Source: Rhyacophila brunnea (Eukaryota > Arthropoda > Insecta > Trichoptera > Rhyacophilidae). From it: DNA of 64,000 nucleotides. The translations under genes and the position numbers were made by a program. The notes below the pieces were generated by a model. That model saw only the letters and a list, made by a program, of their open reading frames with translations. It did no database searches and was not told the origin of the DNA. Where the stretch lies: positions 1 to 64,000 of the forward strand of contig JAGYXB010000052.1 in assembly GCA_022495005.1 (NCBI GenBank), given 5' to 3'. Of this stretch, positions 53,193 to 64,000 are shown in pieces. Numbering within the stretch: the first letter of the stretch is position 1; every line of letters starts with the position of its first letter.

Positions 53193-55701
53193 CAATGGTA
53201 CAATTTTTTTGGCATACATCATTGTCAATATGGGTAGATATTAACAACGATCACTAGAAGTTGTGAAAACATTCTTAACACTATAATCAATACTTTGCTG
53301 TAACTGTAACGTTAGCGCACCTACCAGTGGCGTGCGCTCTATAAACGCTGTGAATACGGTGCATGCCTTAATTATTCCAACCTATTCAAATGGTAAAATA
53401 ACCAATAAATAAATTGAAAAAAAGTACTTCTCCCTACATGGGTATGTCCTGCAAATGTGGTATGGTGTGCGACCTGCTATTAGATAGTAGGTATATCTTA
53501 CATGTTTTGCAAACAATTTCCTATTACTGTCAGACAGCAACGTCAACAGATGTTTTAATTAGGAACGAATGACAGCAACACTGAATACAATTGTTTTGAA
53601 AATCTTTTATCGAATATTGGAATATCCAGCATAACAAAAATGTTATAATCAAAATAGCTGTTATAGCTGTAATATAAAAGCATGTCTGATGTCAAAAGAC
53701 ACTGTACACATACACCATCGGTACCCACATATTTTCAATGCTTTCATAGCATCTCTAATAAAGCATTTTTTTCAAAATACTTGATTGTTTAAAAATGGCA
53801 CATGAGACCATTTTGTTATAATTACCAAAAGTCTACGCAAATTCTCGCAGAGCCCTTGACCCTACTTACGGAACCTCGGTAAGAAATGATTGACAAACTA
53901 CAGGTGAAGCGGAAATGAACTACGCTATAATTTGATCGAGTTATATCCAATATAAAGGACTGAGCGGGCAGAATCGGGGTGTAAATGAGTATATAGTTCC
54001 TATATACGTTAAGTCCACTTTTAGTCATAATTGAGATGATGAAATTTTTTTCTACCAGCAGCGCTCCACACTAATAAAATGTTGATCAGTTCTTAATGGC
54101 TATAAATTCATATGAAAAGAGTTTCAAAATCACGATGAATTCCTATCGGCAATAAGTCCGCGGTGCGGTTTGTTCCAAAGGCCGATAAGTCCATGCGACC
54201 TTGTAGACAGCCAATTAGCATCGAGTATTTGCAAAAATCAACATGGCCGTTGTAGCAGTTCACGTTATCAAAAGTGTCTGAAGTTTTTAGTAGAAATACA
54301 ACTAAATAATGTCTGACCTTACCCAGAATGTTGCTAAAGTGGAAGGAAATATATCAAGAAAACGAGTCTTCAATTAGGAATTATGGAAAAAGAACGTGGA
54401 TCATCGGGAAAGGTAAGTATTTAAAATACGAATAGTTTTCATTGAATTTTGGCAAATACGGGGTAATTGAGAATTTCCCTCGAATTAAACAATTGTTTTT
54501 ATTTTAGTTATTTCCGTACTTTTTTGTAAATGTTCTACCTGAACAAAATAAAATCTGTGTGATTGTAAACTTCCCTCGTTTCAAATACTTAATAGTTTTT
54601 TTAATAACATTTTTCTATAACATTTTTTTTCTGTTAAAAATTACTCGGACTTCGTTTATTTAAAAAAATATGTTGTGATTACATTATTGATCGTAAATAA
54701 ATGTCATTATTATACATAATAGGTACATTTGTGTAAAAGTGCATGTTGTTTTTTCAATGTATGCTTGATCCAGTGATCCAGATCCAACAACCATTCCTCG
54801 TAAAAAGGGTCTGTTAATATATAACCTTCACTCTGTAGAGGTTCATATGCTCTGCTTAGGAGCGAAGACGGTAATTAACTTCTTTTTTTTTTTACATTTG
54901 TGTATCTTTTTCTACTATCACTTACCTACCTAAAAAACCTTTTAAAGATATATAACCATGTTAATATTTTTTTGATTTAATTTTAATAATTATTTGTTAA
55001 TTAGATGAAGAGAAGACAAAACTTATGTTCGATTCGTTCTAAGGTATTAGGTTTTATAATAATAAATAATTTTAAAAAAATACGATTTTTATTTTATTGG
55101 CAATAATTCTCACATCGCCAATGATTGAAATTATTTTTGTATATATTGAAATAATAATTGTTTTTTATTTACCCTATACCTACTTGTCAACCACTTATCG
55201 TTAGTGTTGAGAAACGAAGACCGATTAAGTCACACCTGCTGGGTTCCTAAATACGATAAATTTGACAGTTAGCTTCAAATGCCGATAAGTCCATCACTGT
55301 TTTGTCAATTTCTCCTTTACTGCTACTAAAATGATTAATTTTATTGTGAATATTTGTATAAAAACAAACCACCATAAAACAAATTCAATTGTAGGTTTTC
55401 ATAAGAGGAAGAAGTAATTATTTGAAAATATTTAGTTTGCCAACATTTTATCAAAGTGGACTTATTGTAAAATATACTTAACTATATTATGACTCAAATA
55501 TAATAACAAAAAGTCTAGGGTGATCTCAAATTCTACAGCTGATGGCAGGAACGATGTCTACAGTCATCATATTATAAGTCTGTAGGTTCCTATAGTTTTA
55601 TGAAAGTAGGTACCTATATTATTTTGTTTAATACTCTATGTAAAAAAAAAAAGGTCGGCCGGGTGATATTTTCGTTAATGGCGGCTACCTGTAAATCTTT
55701 T
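53193..55701. other. Intergenic DNA with a SINE 3' fragment
   Basis: No gene recognised. 54800-54872 (GGTCTGTTAATATATAACC to CTTAGGAGCGAAGACGG) matches the 3' half of the SINE at 13366-13611. The word CCGATAAGTCC recurs at about 54180 and 55279 (GGCAATAAGTCC at 54150 is a variant); its meaning is unclear. Confidence 0.45.
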
Positions 55702-55905
55702 AATCATCATCAGCCTGAATCTATCCACTGCTAGATGAAGGCCTCTTCAAGCTTCTTCCACTTCTATCGGTCCTGTACGTTGCGTTGCCACGTACTTTCG
55801 CAGAAAGTTATCATTTCATCGATACAGCGGCCTCTAGGTCTACTTTGCGTACGTTTTGTACCTCTTGGATACCAATGGATGACTAAATTTGTCCAACGAC
55901 AATCG
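55702..55905 (-). pseudogene. RTE-like LINE 3' end, minus strand
   Basis: Minus-strand order: a stretch matching IQWYPRGTKRTQS, R-GRCIDEMITFCE, KWKKLEEAFI and the TGATGATGA tail on the minus strand (plus-strand ATCATCATCAGCC). Closest to the 40.3-kb copy. Ends at a short CAACGACAATCGTTG palindrome near 55896-55910. Confidence 0.75.
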
Positions 55906-55999
55906 TTGGACAAATCTTTTAATGCCAACAATAAACAAAGATATGAGTGATCTTTTGACTGCTCTCATGCAGTACATACTGCACACATGGGCATGGGAC

Positions 56000-56395
56000 A
56001 CACTGCATTTTTTATACAGTAATTTTATTATCCTTTCATGACTCCAATATCTAAGAAATGTGTTGTATGGATACATTAGTGACAAAATATACCTATACTT
56101 AGGTACCACTAAAACATAATTAAATTTAGATATAAAAAGCGAATTCACCAGAGTCTGAGGTTCTATTTGGTTGATATTTCTGACACATTTGGTTTGTACC
56201 GTTTATCAATACACAGATTTATTATTTCCACACCATTTTACTATAGGTAGACATTATCATTGTACAACATGATGTAAAGAAAATAATTTTAGCTATTTCT
56301 ATATATATCAAATGATGCTCCTCGATTTGCCGCCCTTCGAGTAACTGCCGCCCCCAAGCGACGCTCAATCTGCCTACCCCCACGGGACGTCACTG
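56000..56395. mobile_element. hAT-like MITE family B, copy 3, left-truncated
   Basis: Shares TTTATACAGTAAT, CTTTCATGACTCCAATATC and TCGAGTAACTGCCGCCCCC with copy 1, and keeps the right end ACGGGACGTCACTG at 56382-56395. The left end is lost. Confidence 0.75.
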
Positions 56396-56797
56396 CTCCC
56401 GAGTGCAAAAAACTTAATTAGTCTGTGTTATTATTTGATTATTAAAATATATTATTCGCTATTATTTCTGAAGTCCCTTGAGATGTTGATTGTATTTTTT
56501 GCCTTGTGTTCTTCTGTGCTGGTCCTTTTTACCCCCTTTTCTTCTCGATTATTTATCTCTCTGGTTACTCATCTTGTTTAGCAGGCTGACAGGACTGATG
56601 CTTCCGTTAAAGTATATTAGTCTATGCTTCCGTTGGTGGTGTCCTTTTTTGTCTCTGTTATTCATTTTGATACATTGTTGATTATTTTTTTCCTTTGTTC
56701 GCAAGCGAAAAAATTGAGTCGAAAGTACAGTAAAATTTTGAATTTGTGCGTTAAAATCAAGTGCAATGAAGACAGCAACATCGCGGAAGGACTGGTG

Positions 56798-57742
56798 ATG
56801 GAAACCGACTCGAATGAGTCGGAATTACTGATGGAGGACGCCGTGAGTGTCAGTGAACTGATGACTTCAGTAATGTTACTGGACAATAAGGTATCGCAAA
56901 TCTTTTCAATGTTGACCCAACAGGGTCTAACTGCAGTGGTACCTAATCCGCGGAAGCCGACGGTAAACATCGACTCTCCGGTAAGTTTTTTACGGCCGCC
57001 CGCAAGGCCCGAACCAGCGGAAAAACCCAACAGGATTCCGTTGCCTGTATTTAGTGTCATAGTATAGGAGCCGCTTTCCGACGCCAGACAAAGCTCGGGT
57101 AGCAGAACTTAACAGGCTCCAGCTTTTTAAAACAGATAATTGGGCGGGGGTTCGCTATGCTGAAACCCAAAAACAGTATTTGGCGGCCCCGTCCTTTGTT
57201 GACTTGGGACTCAACGATGAATTACGCCCTACGATCGTTCATCGCAAACCATTCATCTAATGGAGCGTATGATCGCCGGCCTCCAAAATGCGATGCTCGC
57301 ACTTAAGGAATGCATTCGGGACTCATTACAGCGAGTGGGCGACGCTGTCAGCGACCACACCATTGGTACGGCTCTTTTTGAGAGGGTCGTAAAGGAATTC
57401 GGGAACTCGTCAGCACTCAACAAAGTGTCTGAGGACGTCACCCGGATCCTTTGTGGAAAACGGGCAGAGTTGATTCAGACGAGACGGCAGAAAATCCTCT
57501 CGGTAAAGAAAGACACCTTTACGCGAGAGGCTCTTACCAAGATCCCACCTAGCGCCGAGCACATTTTCAACAAAGATCAACTGGCGGTTTTCCTAGAGAG
57601 AGGTGGGGGTCGCGAGAAGTTCTTCGATCAGACCCCCAAAGTGGTTGACCAGAGCAGGGTGGAGAGTCAACCTAGCACTTCGTCAGGTGGACACAAGGAC
57701 ACATTTCGGAGGCAGGGATACACGAGGAGGATGTCAGACTAG
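56798..57742 (+). pseudogene. DIRS-like retrotransposon gag region, frameshifted
   Basis: Three consecutive pieces in changing frames: 56798-57067 (METDSNESELLMEDAVSVSE, VVPNPRKPTVNID), about 57064-57249 (RFPTPDKARVAELNRLQLF, NDELRPTIVHRKPFI) and 57260-57742 (MERMIAGLQNAMLALKECIR, FERVVKEFGNSSALNK, DQLAVFLERGGG). The content is that of DIRS/Ngaro gag-like proteins (basic, no zinc knuckle), which precede the reverse transcriptase. The last piece ends with TAG at 57740-57742, and the same frame then continues into the pol region. Not functional in this copy. Confidence 0.75.
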
Positions 57743-59673
57743 GTTAGGGCTGGCTTGCCGAGAGGCCCACGCCCATTCAACCGAGGTTTTCCCAGAGGTA
57801 ACCGAGGTGGTGCGAGGGGCACTTACCCTAGACGCAGGTGGCTGGGTCTCACTCACCACGTTCACAGGGGGACGCCTCCAGTAAATCTGGTAGGCCAAGA
57901 GTGCACCACCACCATTATTAAAAATAATAACGGGAACCCGTATTCCGTTTATAACGAAACCCCCTCTAATAATTCCTTCCAGAAGGATTTCCAAACGCGA
58001 CAATCGCCGGAGATCACTTCACAAATCGCGGAACAGAAGAAATCGGGAGTATTGGAATCGGCAGAGCCATCTCCGAGCTTTCTCTCAACCCTGTTCTTAA
58101 TAAGGAAGCAAGACGGCAGTCAACGACCCGTCTTCAACCTAAAACGCCTAAACGGCTTCCTACAACCAAGGCCGTTGAAACTGTTCCACCATTTCAAGGT
58201 CCCAACATTCCTGCAAAGGGAAGACTGGTTCGTTAAAATAGACCTAAGCCAAGCGTACCTACATGTACCTATAGCTATACAATATCGCCGATTCCTTCGG
58301 CTAGCTTACCAAGGAGAACTCCTGCAATTCACATGCCTGCCGTTCGGACTGTCGGCAGCACCAAGACTCTTTGTCTCATTAACAAACTGGGTGGCCGAAC
58401 ACCTCCGGGGAAAAGGTATGAGAATCGTCACTTACTTAGACGACTTTCTGATGGCAAATCAGTCCAGAGAGATTCTTCTGTCGCAACTGACTTATATAAT
58501 AGATTTCATGCAGGCACTAGGCTGGATAATCAACAAGAAAAAATCTTGTCTAATCCCGAGCCAACAACGGAAGTTCTTGGGTATCACATGGGATACTCAC
58601 AACAATCGGAAATATCTATCAACAGAGAAGTACACCTACATCACCACCTACAATTGCAGATCCAAAAAGGCATTTGGTCACTCAGGCAGGCCCAACACCT
58701 CCTCGGGCGACTCAACTTTGCAACCTTCGTCACTCCACAGGGAAGGTTGCATTGTCGACGTCTACAACGTACGAGCGCTCAATTATCAAGGAGCCACCCT
58801 CACCGAACAACATCGATTTCCCCACAAGCTCGAGAGGACATCATGTGGTGGATTCGAATGGTGGGCTCCTCAGGAAAGATTCACAGGGCAACTTACAATC
58901 ACTTCCTCACCACAGATGCAGCCGATTCAGGCTGGGGAGCGCAGTTAGACGAGTGCCACATATCAGGTATATGTACACAAGGCCAATTCACGTGGCACTC
59001 CAACCGAAAGGATCTGTATGCAGTACTCTCAGCCATACAACTCCGGGAGCAAACGCTCAGGGGATCAGAATTACTCCTACAAACCGACAACAAAACAGTG
59101 GTGGCCTACATCAATAACGAAGGGGGCACAAAGTCCGCAACCCTACTTAGTATTTGCCGACAGATTCTGGAAATCACCAACCAGGCCAGTATATCATTGA
59201 CTGCACAGTACCTTCCAGGCAAATACAACTGCATGGCAGACCATCTCTCACGCAGCAAAATTATCACATTATATTCAGCATATTTCAAAGATGGGGACGT
59301 CGACCCCAGACTCCCAGACGTAGACCTGTTCGCGTCCAACACAGTCCATGTTGATACAAAGTATGTCTCACGAAATCCGAACGATGCCTTCAGTCGACAG
59401 TGGGACTTCAAACTAGCCTGGATATTCCCGCCACCGAATCTAATTCCACAGGTATTGGCACACCTGAACACGGCAAGGGGAAAATATTTACTAGTGGCCC
59501 CATGGTGGAAGAAGTGTTTTTGGAGCGCAGACCTACAGCAGAGATCACTGGAACCACCCTACCCTATCCCGCACTTAGAGTCATTTCTAGTAGGACACGG
59601 TGACAAACCATCCACCTCCACAAGTCCGGGACCTATCACTCCAGTTATGGATAATTTCGGGTGGGCAGAGTAA
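57743..59673 (+). pseudogene. DIRS-like reverse transcriptase and RNase H
   Basis: In frame with the gag piece after the TAG: GPRPFNRGFPRGNRGGARGT (glycine/arginine linker), SGVLESAEPSPSFLSTLFLI, VFNLKRLNGFLQP, WFVKIDLSQAYLHVPI (first catalytic Asp), FTCLPFGLSAAPRLF and VTYLDDFLMANQS (Asp pair). A frameshift at about 58620-58680 moves to the frame ending at 59673: SLRQAQHLLGRLNFATF, TTDAADSGWGAQLDE and LLLQTDNKTVVAYINNEGG (RNase H acidic residues), then HLSRSKI, DLFASN and LLVAPWWKKCFWSADL, the DIRS-type C-terminus. No tyrosine recombinase follows before 60 kb. Confidence 0.85.
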
Positions 59674-60009
59674 GTTTCTAGCTGGTCGGTAGAGGACATT
59701 GAAGTTAAATTCCCTCCACCAAAACCCGCCCCGTACCACCCTCGGTCTTAATCGAGAGTATCACGGGACCCATCAATTGGTGATGTGAAGCATCTAAAAA
59801 TTGGCCTGGGAGTGTCCTGGGAGAAGATGCCCACCCAAGACTTAGGTTGCTACGCTCAAAGTGAGCTCTGACTGAGTTTACTCTAATGCAAAGTGCCAGG
59901 GAGAAAAAAAGCACATGGAATTTACTTTAAAAGAAAAAGAAGCTACTATTTTAATATAACAAAGAACGAAGCTAATCATACAGGCAGCAAAATTTATGTG
60001 AAGAGATCT
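59674..60009. other. Junction between DIRS-like and R1-like remnants
   Basis: No inverted terminal repeat or recombinase motif recognised; could contain the worn end of the DIRS-like element and the 3' untranslated end of the minus-strand R1-like fragment. Confidence 0.4.
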
Positions 60010-60600
60010 TCACGCCCGTAGTAAGACGCCGCAAATTTTTTTGAATGCAAGATAGTTGGCCTTAGTAGCAACCAGGTCGGACGGGCCGATGGGTCCAACA
60101 GCTGGTTGGACCGACCTGAGCATTTCCTCCCGTTCGGAGCACATACTCAGACACTCCCATAGGATGTGATTGGCATCCTGTACCTCCCATCCGCATGGAC
60201 ATGTCGGATGGCTTACAAGTACAAGCTCAAAGAGCCTGCCAGCGAAACCACCATGACCAGTCACAAATTGACTGGTGTAATGGTCTGAAGTCAAATACTT
60301 GGTTATCTCCATTCGCCACTGAATGTCTGGAAAAAAGCTGTATGTGTGCCGGCCCTTGGTGGATTCGTCCCACTTTCGCTGCAGGTCTTAATGGCCGCAT
60401 CTAGCGACATGAGTCTAATTTTGCGCTTCAGTAGTGCTAATCCCTCGCCAGCTCGTCGAGGGGGGGGGACGAGATGAAAATCACCAACGTCGGCCTCCTC
60501 ACCTTTGAGGAGCAACACTGAAGCGCCGCTGACCTGAATGTGCAGGTCAAGTGGGAGAATACCGGCCAGGACCGGACGGTGTTTGTAACGGACCAAATCC
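60010..60600 (-). pseudogene. R1-clade LINE ORF2 C-terminus, minus strand
   Basis: Minus-strand order: VLAGILPLDLHIQ, RRAGEGLALLKRKIRLMSLD, then (one-base frameshift near 60395) LQRKWDESTKGRHTYSFFPD, ITKYLTSDHYTSQFVTGHGG and CPCGWEVQDANHILWEC. These are the post-RT region and Cys/His tail of R1-clade ORF2. The stop region is near 60010. It is cut off at about 60600 where the plus-strand R1-like element begins. Confidence 0.82.
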
Positions 60601-60656
60601 AATACAAACACCGCCCGTTTCTTTCTCTCTCACATCACGCGACGCCACGCGACTGC

Positions 60657-62195
60657 ATGCCCAACATGATGCGTACTCCTCCCCAGGTGGGTCCTGATCC
60701 TCCCGATCCAAACAACTCCTCAACCCTCGCGGCATCCACCTCGGGGTCCACCGCATACGCCCCATCATCGGCCAGGACCAGCAAAACAAAACAACGTTCG
60801 CCTAAAACTCCAACCAAAAAAACAACAAAAAACACTTCTCCGAACTCAATCGAAGAACCTGAGGCAAAAAAATCAAAATCCAGAAACAACCACCAGCCGC
60901 CCCCCCCACAAGTAGATGAAGACTCTTCCTCCTCTGGCGAGGATTACGAAGTGGACGTCTCCCGAATAGACCCGGACCAATATGAGGACATCTACACCGA
61001 CGTTTCAACCTACCTTAATGAGGCCATTACGGCTTTCCGCGGCAAACAGGCAGGTGCCAAGGAACGCATAACAAATGCCCTCCTGAATCTGTCTGAAGCC
61101 CATAGCCGACAAAATCTGGCCATGGCCAAACTGGAGCGGAAAGCAATCGTCCAAGAGGCTAGGATCCTGCACCTCGAAGGACTGCTGAAGGACAGGACCT
61201 CCGGCCTAAACATCCAAAAAAAAGCCATCAAGGACCTACACGCCCAGTCCAAAATACTCAAAACCATCCAGCCACAAGCGGCCACAAACGTCATACCCAC
61301 TGTAACCACTCCTGCAATGTCATGGGCCACAGCACTGGGAAGGAAAAGCCGCCCACCCGCGGCGAATGCAGCAACACTTGCTCCACCCTCCACGTCAACT
61401 TCCGCCAACCAGTTTCCGTCCCTACTTCCCCTCGCCCCCAGACCGGGAGTTCTCTTCTTCCCGACCGGTTCTGGGGAGAAGAAGTCGGATACCACGAAGG
61501 AAATACTCAAAAAGGCCTTCGACCCTAGGTCTCTTGGAGTACAAATTACGGGTATCCGTAACATAAGGAACGGAGGTGTCATTGTTCACCCCCGTTCTGA
61601 AGTCGGGGCCAAGGCTCTCATGAAAGCCCTGGAGACCTCGGAGGCTGCCCTGCGAGCCGAACTCGCCGGGAAAAAACAGCCTCGCGTCATAATTTTCAAC
61701 CTTCCATCGACCCTTACTGAATCACAACTCCGGGAAGCCATATTCACCTCCACCAGGGAACAGACCGGCCTGCCAGAAAAGGCATACAAAGACATCAGAC
61801 TGAGCCACAAAGCCGGGCCAAGAACCGGCAGATGCCACTTCGTCGTCTTCGCCCCGGCGGCTATCTGGTCTGCCCTAATTGCAGAGGACAGACTCTACAT
61901 GGGGTGGGAATCCTTCCCCCTTAGGGATTACGTTGGGGTAGTTAAGTGCAATATTTGCCACCTTTTTGGTCACATGGCCAAAGGATGTACGAGCAAAACT
62001 CCAACGTGCAGCCACTGTGCCATAACCGGCCATGACCGCGAGGACTGCCCCAACAAAGGAAACCCCCCCAAATGCGTAGCCTGTCACAAGCACAAGCAGC
62101 CGTCGGACCCCTCCACCGGCAGTCTTGACTGCCCAGCAAGGCTCCACGCTGAACTGCGTGAGAGGGCCATGGTGGACTACACTGCCACGCGATGA
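60657..62195 (+). CDS. R1-clade LINE ORF1 (zinc-knuckle RNA-binding protein)
   Basis: 512 residues, uninterrupted. ATG at 60657 is chosen because the 39 upstream codons overlap the opposite-strand LINE fragment. The N-terminal third is rich in Pro, Ser, Thr and Lys (TSKTKQRSPKTPTKKTTK), followed by an acidic block (DEDSSSSGEDYEVD) and a helical segment with coiled-coil tendency (residues about 110-200). The C-terminus has three Cys/His knuckles: CNICHLFGHMAKGC, CSHCAITGHDREDC and CVACHKHKQ...LDC, the usual arrangement of R1-group ORF1 proteins. The protein would coat the element RNA. The stop codon overlaps the ORF2 start (ATGA, 62192-62195), which suggests coupled translation. Intact, so young relative to the other repeats. 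Confidence 0.9.
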   Translation: MPNMMRTPPQVGPDPPDPNNSSTLAASTSGSTAYAPSSARTSKTKQRSPKTPTKKTTKNTSPNSIEEPEAKKSKSRNNHQPPPPQVDEDSSSSGEDYEVDVSRIDPDQYEDIYTDVSTYLNEAITAFRGKQAGAKERITNALLNLSEAHSRQNLAMAKLERKAIVQEARILHLEGLLKDRTSGLNIQKKAIKDLHAQSKILKTIQPQAATNVIPTVTTPAMSWATALGRKSRPPAANAATLAPPSTSTSANQFPSLLPLAPRPGVLFFPTGSGEKKSDTTKEILKKAFDPRSLGVQITGIRNIRNGGVIVHPRSEVGAKALMKALETSEAALRAELAGKKQPRVIIFNLPSTLTESQLREAIFTSTREQTGLPEKAYKDIRLSHKAGPRTGRCHFVVFAPAAIWSALIAEDRLYMGWESFPLRDYVGVVKCNICHLFGHMAKGCTSKTPTCSHCAITGHDREDCPNKGNPPKCVACHKHKQPSDPSTGSLDCPARLHAELRERAMVDYTATR

Positions 62196-64000
62196 TCTCC
62201 TTCGCTCAGTTGAACGTCAACCTGAGCGACGCCGGCTCGGCGGAGTTAATTGAGACTATGCGGGCCAAAGGCCTGTCTCTGGCGCTGGTACAGGAGCCGT
62301 ACCACTGGGCCACTGAAAGGGGCCCAAAAGCCACTAAAAGGGGACTCGGGTGTGCGGGTCTTGTCGTCAGCGCCAGGGGTGCTGAGCCGAAGGCCTGCGT
62401 TTTCGCTCTTGACCCTCGCCTTGGCGTGCTGTCGCTCTCGCACCTGTCAACTGAGTTAGTCGCGTGTGCAGACATAAGCTTTCCCGGAGGAGGCAGCGTG
62501 GTGGTTATCTCCGCCTACTTCAGCTTTAAGAGTACAAAGGAACACGTGGCATCAGTGCTCGACGGCATCCTACGCGCAGTTGGTGGCAGGGATGTCATCA
62601 TCTGTGCGGATGCGAACGCGCAATCCCCCCTCTGGGCGCCCGTGGATACCCCCCTGTGCGACGCGGACGTCATCGAGGAGTTGGTTCACCAGCACAACCT
62701 GGTCGTCCTCAACGACCCTAATAGCGTGCCGACTTTTGTGTCGCACGCAAACTCCGGAAGTACCCACATCGACATCACCCTGGCCACTGAGTCCGTCGCG
62801 AGACGTATCAGCGGCTGGAGAGTCCATGAGAGCGCTTCCATGAGTGATCACCGGTTGATCACTTTTGAGCTGGCCCCTGAATCCTCGCACGATGGCGGCT
62901 CTGACGTTTCCCCAACCCCTCCCGCGCGATTTAGAACGCGCGACGGGAATTGGGAAAAGTTTGAAGAGGCGCTTTCAAAAAGCTTGACAGGACATCCAGA
63001 ACCCGATTTCCGGACCTACACTCGGCCGCCTCACGACTGACTGCAGACATCACCGGATCAGCCGAAGCTTCACTCGGACGCTGCAAGCCCAAACCACCAA
63101 GCCAGTCGCCGTGGTGGACGCAGCATGTTTCTCGCCTGCGTGATCTTTTCAGAAAAGCGCGTAAGGCCCATCAACGTGCACGCCTGCGCAAGCAACCACC
63201 TGCCTCCATCGATCCCTTTGCAACCATGGCCAAATCCACTCGAACGGAATACAAGAAAGCGATCACTCAAGCCAAGAAAGACTACTGGCGTAATTTCGTC
63301 ACCATTGAGGGAGGTTCGGACCCCTGGGGTCCTCCATATCGCGCACTGAGGCTGGGACTCAGACCGACGAGCCTCTTGTGCGGCATCGAGAAACCGGGTG
63401 GCGGATTCACCAGTACCGAGTCTGAAACGGCTGCGGTCCTACTCGAGGCCCTCAACCCCCTGGATGATGAATCCAGGGACGATGACGCCATGAGGATGGC
63501 CCGCTTTGAGGCTTCTCTTCCCATCGACACGGATCACTCATCGTTGCCTTCCGAACAGGAGATCAACCACATCGTGCGTTCGTTGATTGCTGGCAAGGCC
63601 CCAGGCCCGGACTGCATTGACAATTTACTTGTCAAACGCACATGGGCCATCGCCGCGCCAGAGATTACAGCCCTCTTCAGTGACTGCATCAGGAGCGGCA
63701 CGTTCCCCGACTGCTGGAAGAGGGGCTTACTTAAGGTAATCCCCAAAACTGGCAGCCGAGAACCGTCTAGCCCTAAAGCCTACCGCCCTCTAACACTTCT
63801 GCCCGCTCTGGGCAAAGTGCTGGAGAAGCTACTGTGCCACAGGATTGAAGCCCACCTGGAGACACACTCGTCGCTTTCCGATAAGCAATTTGGATTCAGA
63901 AGAGGAAAATCAACAGTCGACGCCATTAGGAACGTGATTGCCATTGCTGAAAATTCTCGCCGTAAATACGTCCTAGGAGTTTTCCTGGACATTGCAGGTG
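62192..64000 (+). pseudogene. R1-clade LINE ORF2 (endonuclease and reverse transcriptase), frameshifted, runs off the window
   Basis: Begins ATG 62192 inside the ORF1 stop. The endonuclease domain (to about 62870) has FAQLNVNLSDAGSAELIE, LVQEPYHW, DVIICADANAQSPLWAP, DITLATES and MSDHRLITFEL, the catalytic Asn, Glu, Asp and His set of apurinic-type nucleases. A missing base near 63011 stops this frame at 63040; the adjacent frame continues with LTADITGSAEAS, WWTQHVSRLRDLFRKARKAH, IAGKAPGPDCIDNLLV, AYRPLTLLPALGKVLEKLL, KQFGFRRGKSTVDAI and FLDIAG at the window end, the fingers part of the RT. Apart from the single frameshift it is open throughout, so the copy is recently dead, or the shift is a sequencing error. 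Confidence 0.88.

Noticed and set aside
54301..54420. Short exon starting ATGTCTGACC
   Set aside because: The frame closes after 22 codons and has no supporting downstream exon.
57755..57760. Separate start for the DIRS-like RT at 57755
   Set aside because: The codon is TTG, and the frame is continuous with gag through one TAG.
60540..60656. Upstream extension of the LINE ORF1
   Set aside because: These codons are antisense to the conserved VLAGILPLDL region of the minus-strand LINE, so ATG 60657 is preferred.
61010..61582. 190-codon minus-strand frame
   Set aside because: Antisense shadow of ORF1, which has the zinc knuckles.

Overview
The window reads as nuclear DNA of an insect, most likely a moth or butterfly. 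This is inferred from the strongly A+T-rich background, the short TTAGG-type telomere motif, and the mix of RTE-like, R1-like, mariner, Tigger, hAT-type and tRNA-like SINE repeats; no species can be named. There are no bacterial operons, CRISPR arrays or phage genes.

Only one host gene can be reconstructed with confidence: the nuclear gene for the mitochondrial pyruvate dehydrogenase E1 beta subunit (PDHB), plus strand. It has seven coding exons from 41601 to 50463, joined in frame to give 359 residues, the same length as human PDHB. Intron 2 uses a GC donor. Its introns carry DNA transposons of at least four types: a hAT-like MITE in intron 1, a mariner in intron 2, a TA-flanked MITE in intron 4 and a Tigger/pogo element in intron 6.

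The left part (1-41 kb) has no convincing intact gene. It is a layered graveyard of mobile DNA. Many insertion edges are exact, with terminal inverted repeats and 8-bp (hAT-type), 3-bp TTA (Harbinger-type), TTAA (piggyBac-type) or TA target duplications. Several are nested, so their order of arrival can be read: Harbinger-like in hAT-like at 37 kb, TTAA element in hAT-like at 18 kb, one 8-bp-TSD element inside another at 29 kb. Worn 3' ends of non-LTR retrotransposons (RTE-like, R1-like and Jockey/I-like) and tRNA-derived SINEs fill much of the rest. A minus-strand open frame at 37932-38177 may be a relic of a BTB/BACK protein.

The right end (56.7-64 kb) is richer in G+C and holds two large retrotransposons. 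One is a decayed DIRS-like element (gag, reverse transcriptase, RNase H; 56.8-59.7 kb). The other is an R1-clade LINE running off the window: ORF1 (zinc-knuckle protein) is intact and ORF2 (endonuclease/RT) starts inside the ORF1 stop codon but has one frameshift. The R1-like element appears to be inserted into an older, opposite-strand R1-like element.

I did not find an undescribed multi-gene system. The most unusual signals are structural: a hAT-like MITE with iterated subterminal motifs and a 62-bp tandem repeat, a perfect 56-bp inverted repeat, and several foldback elements.
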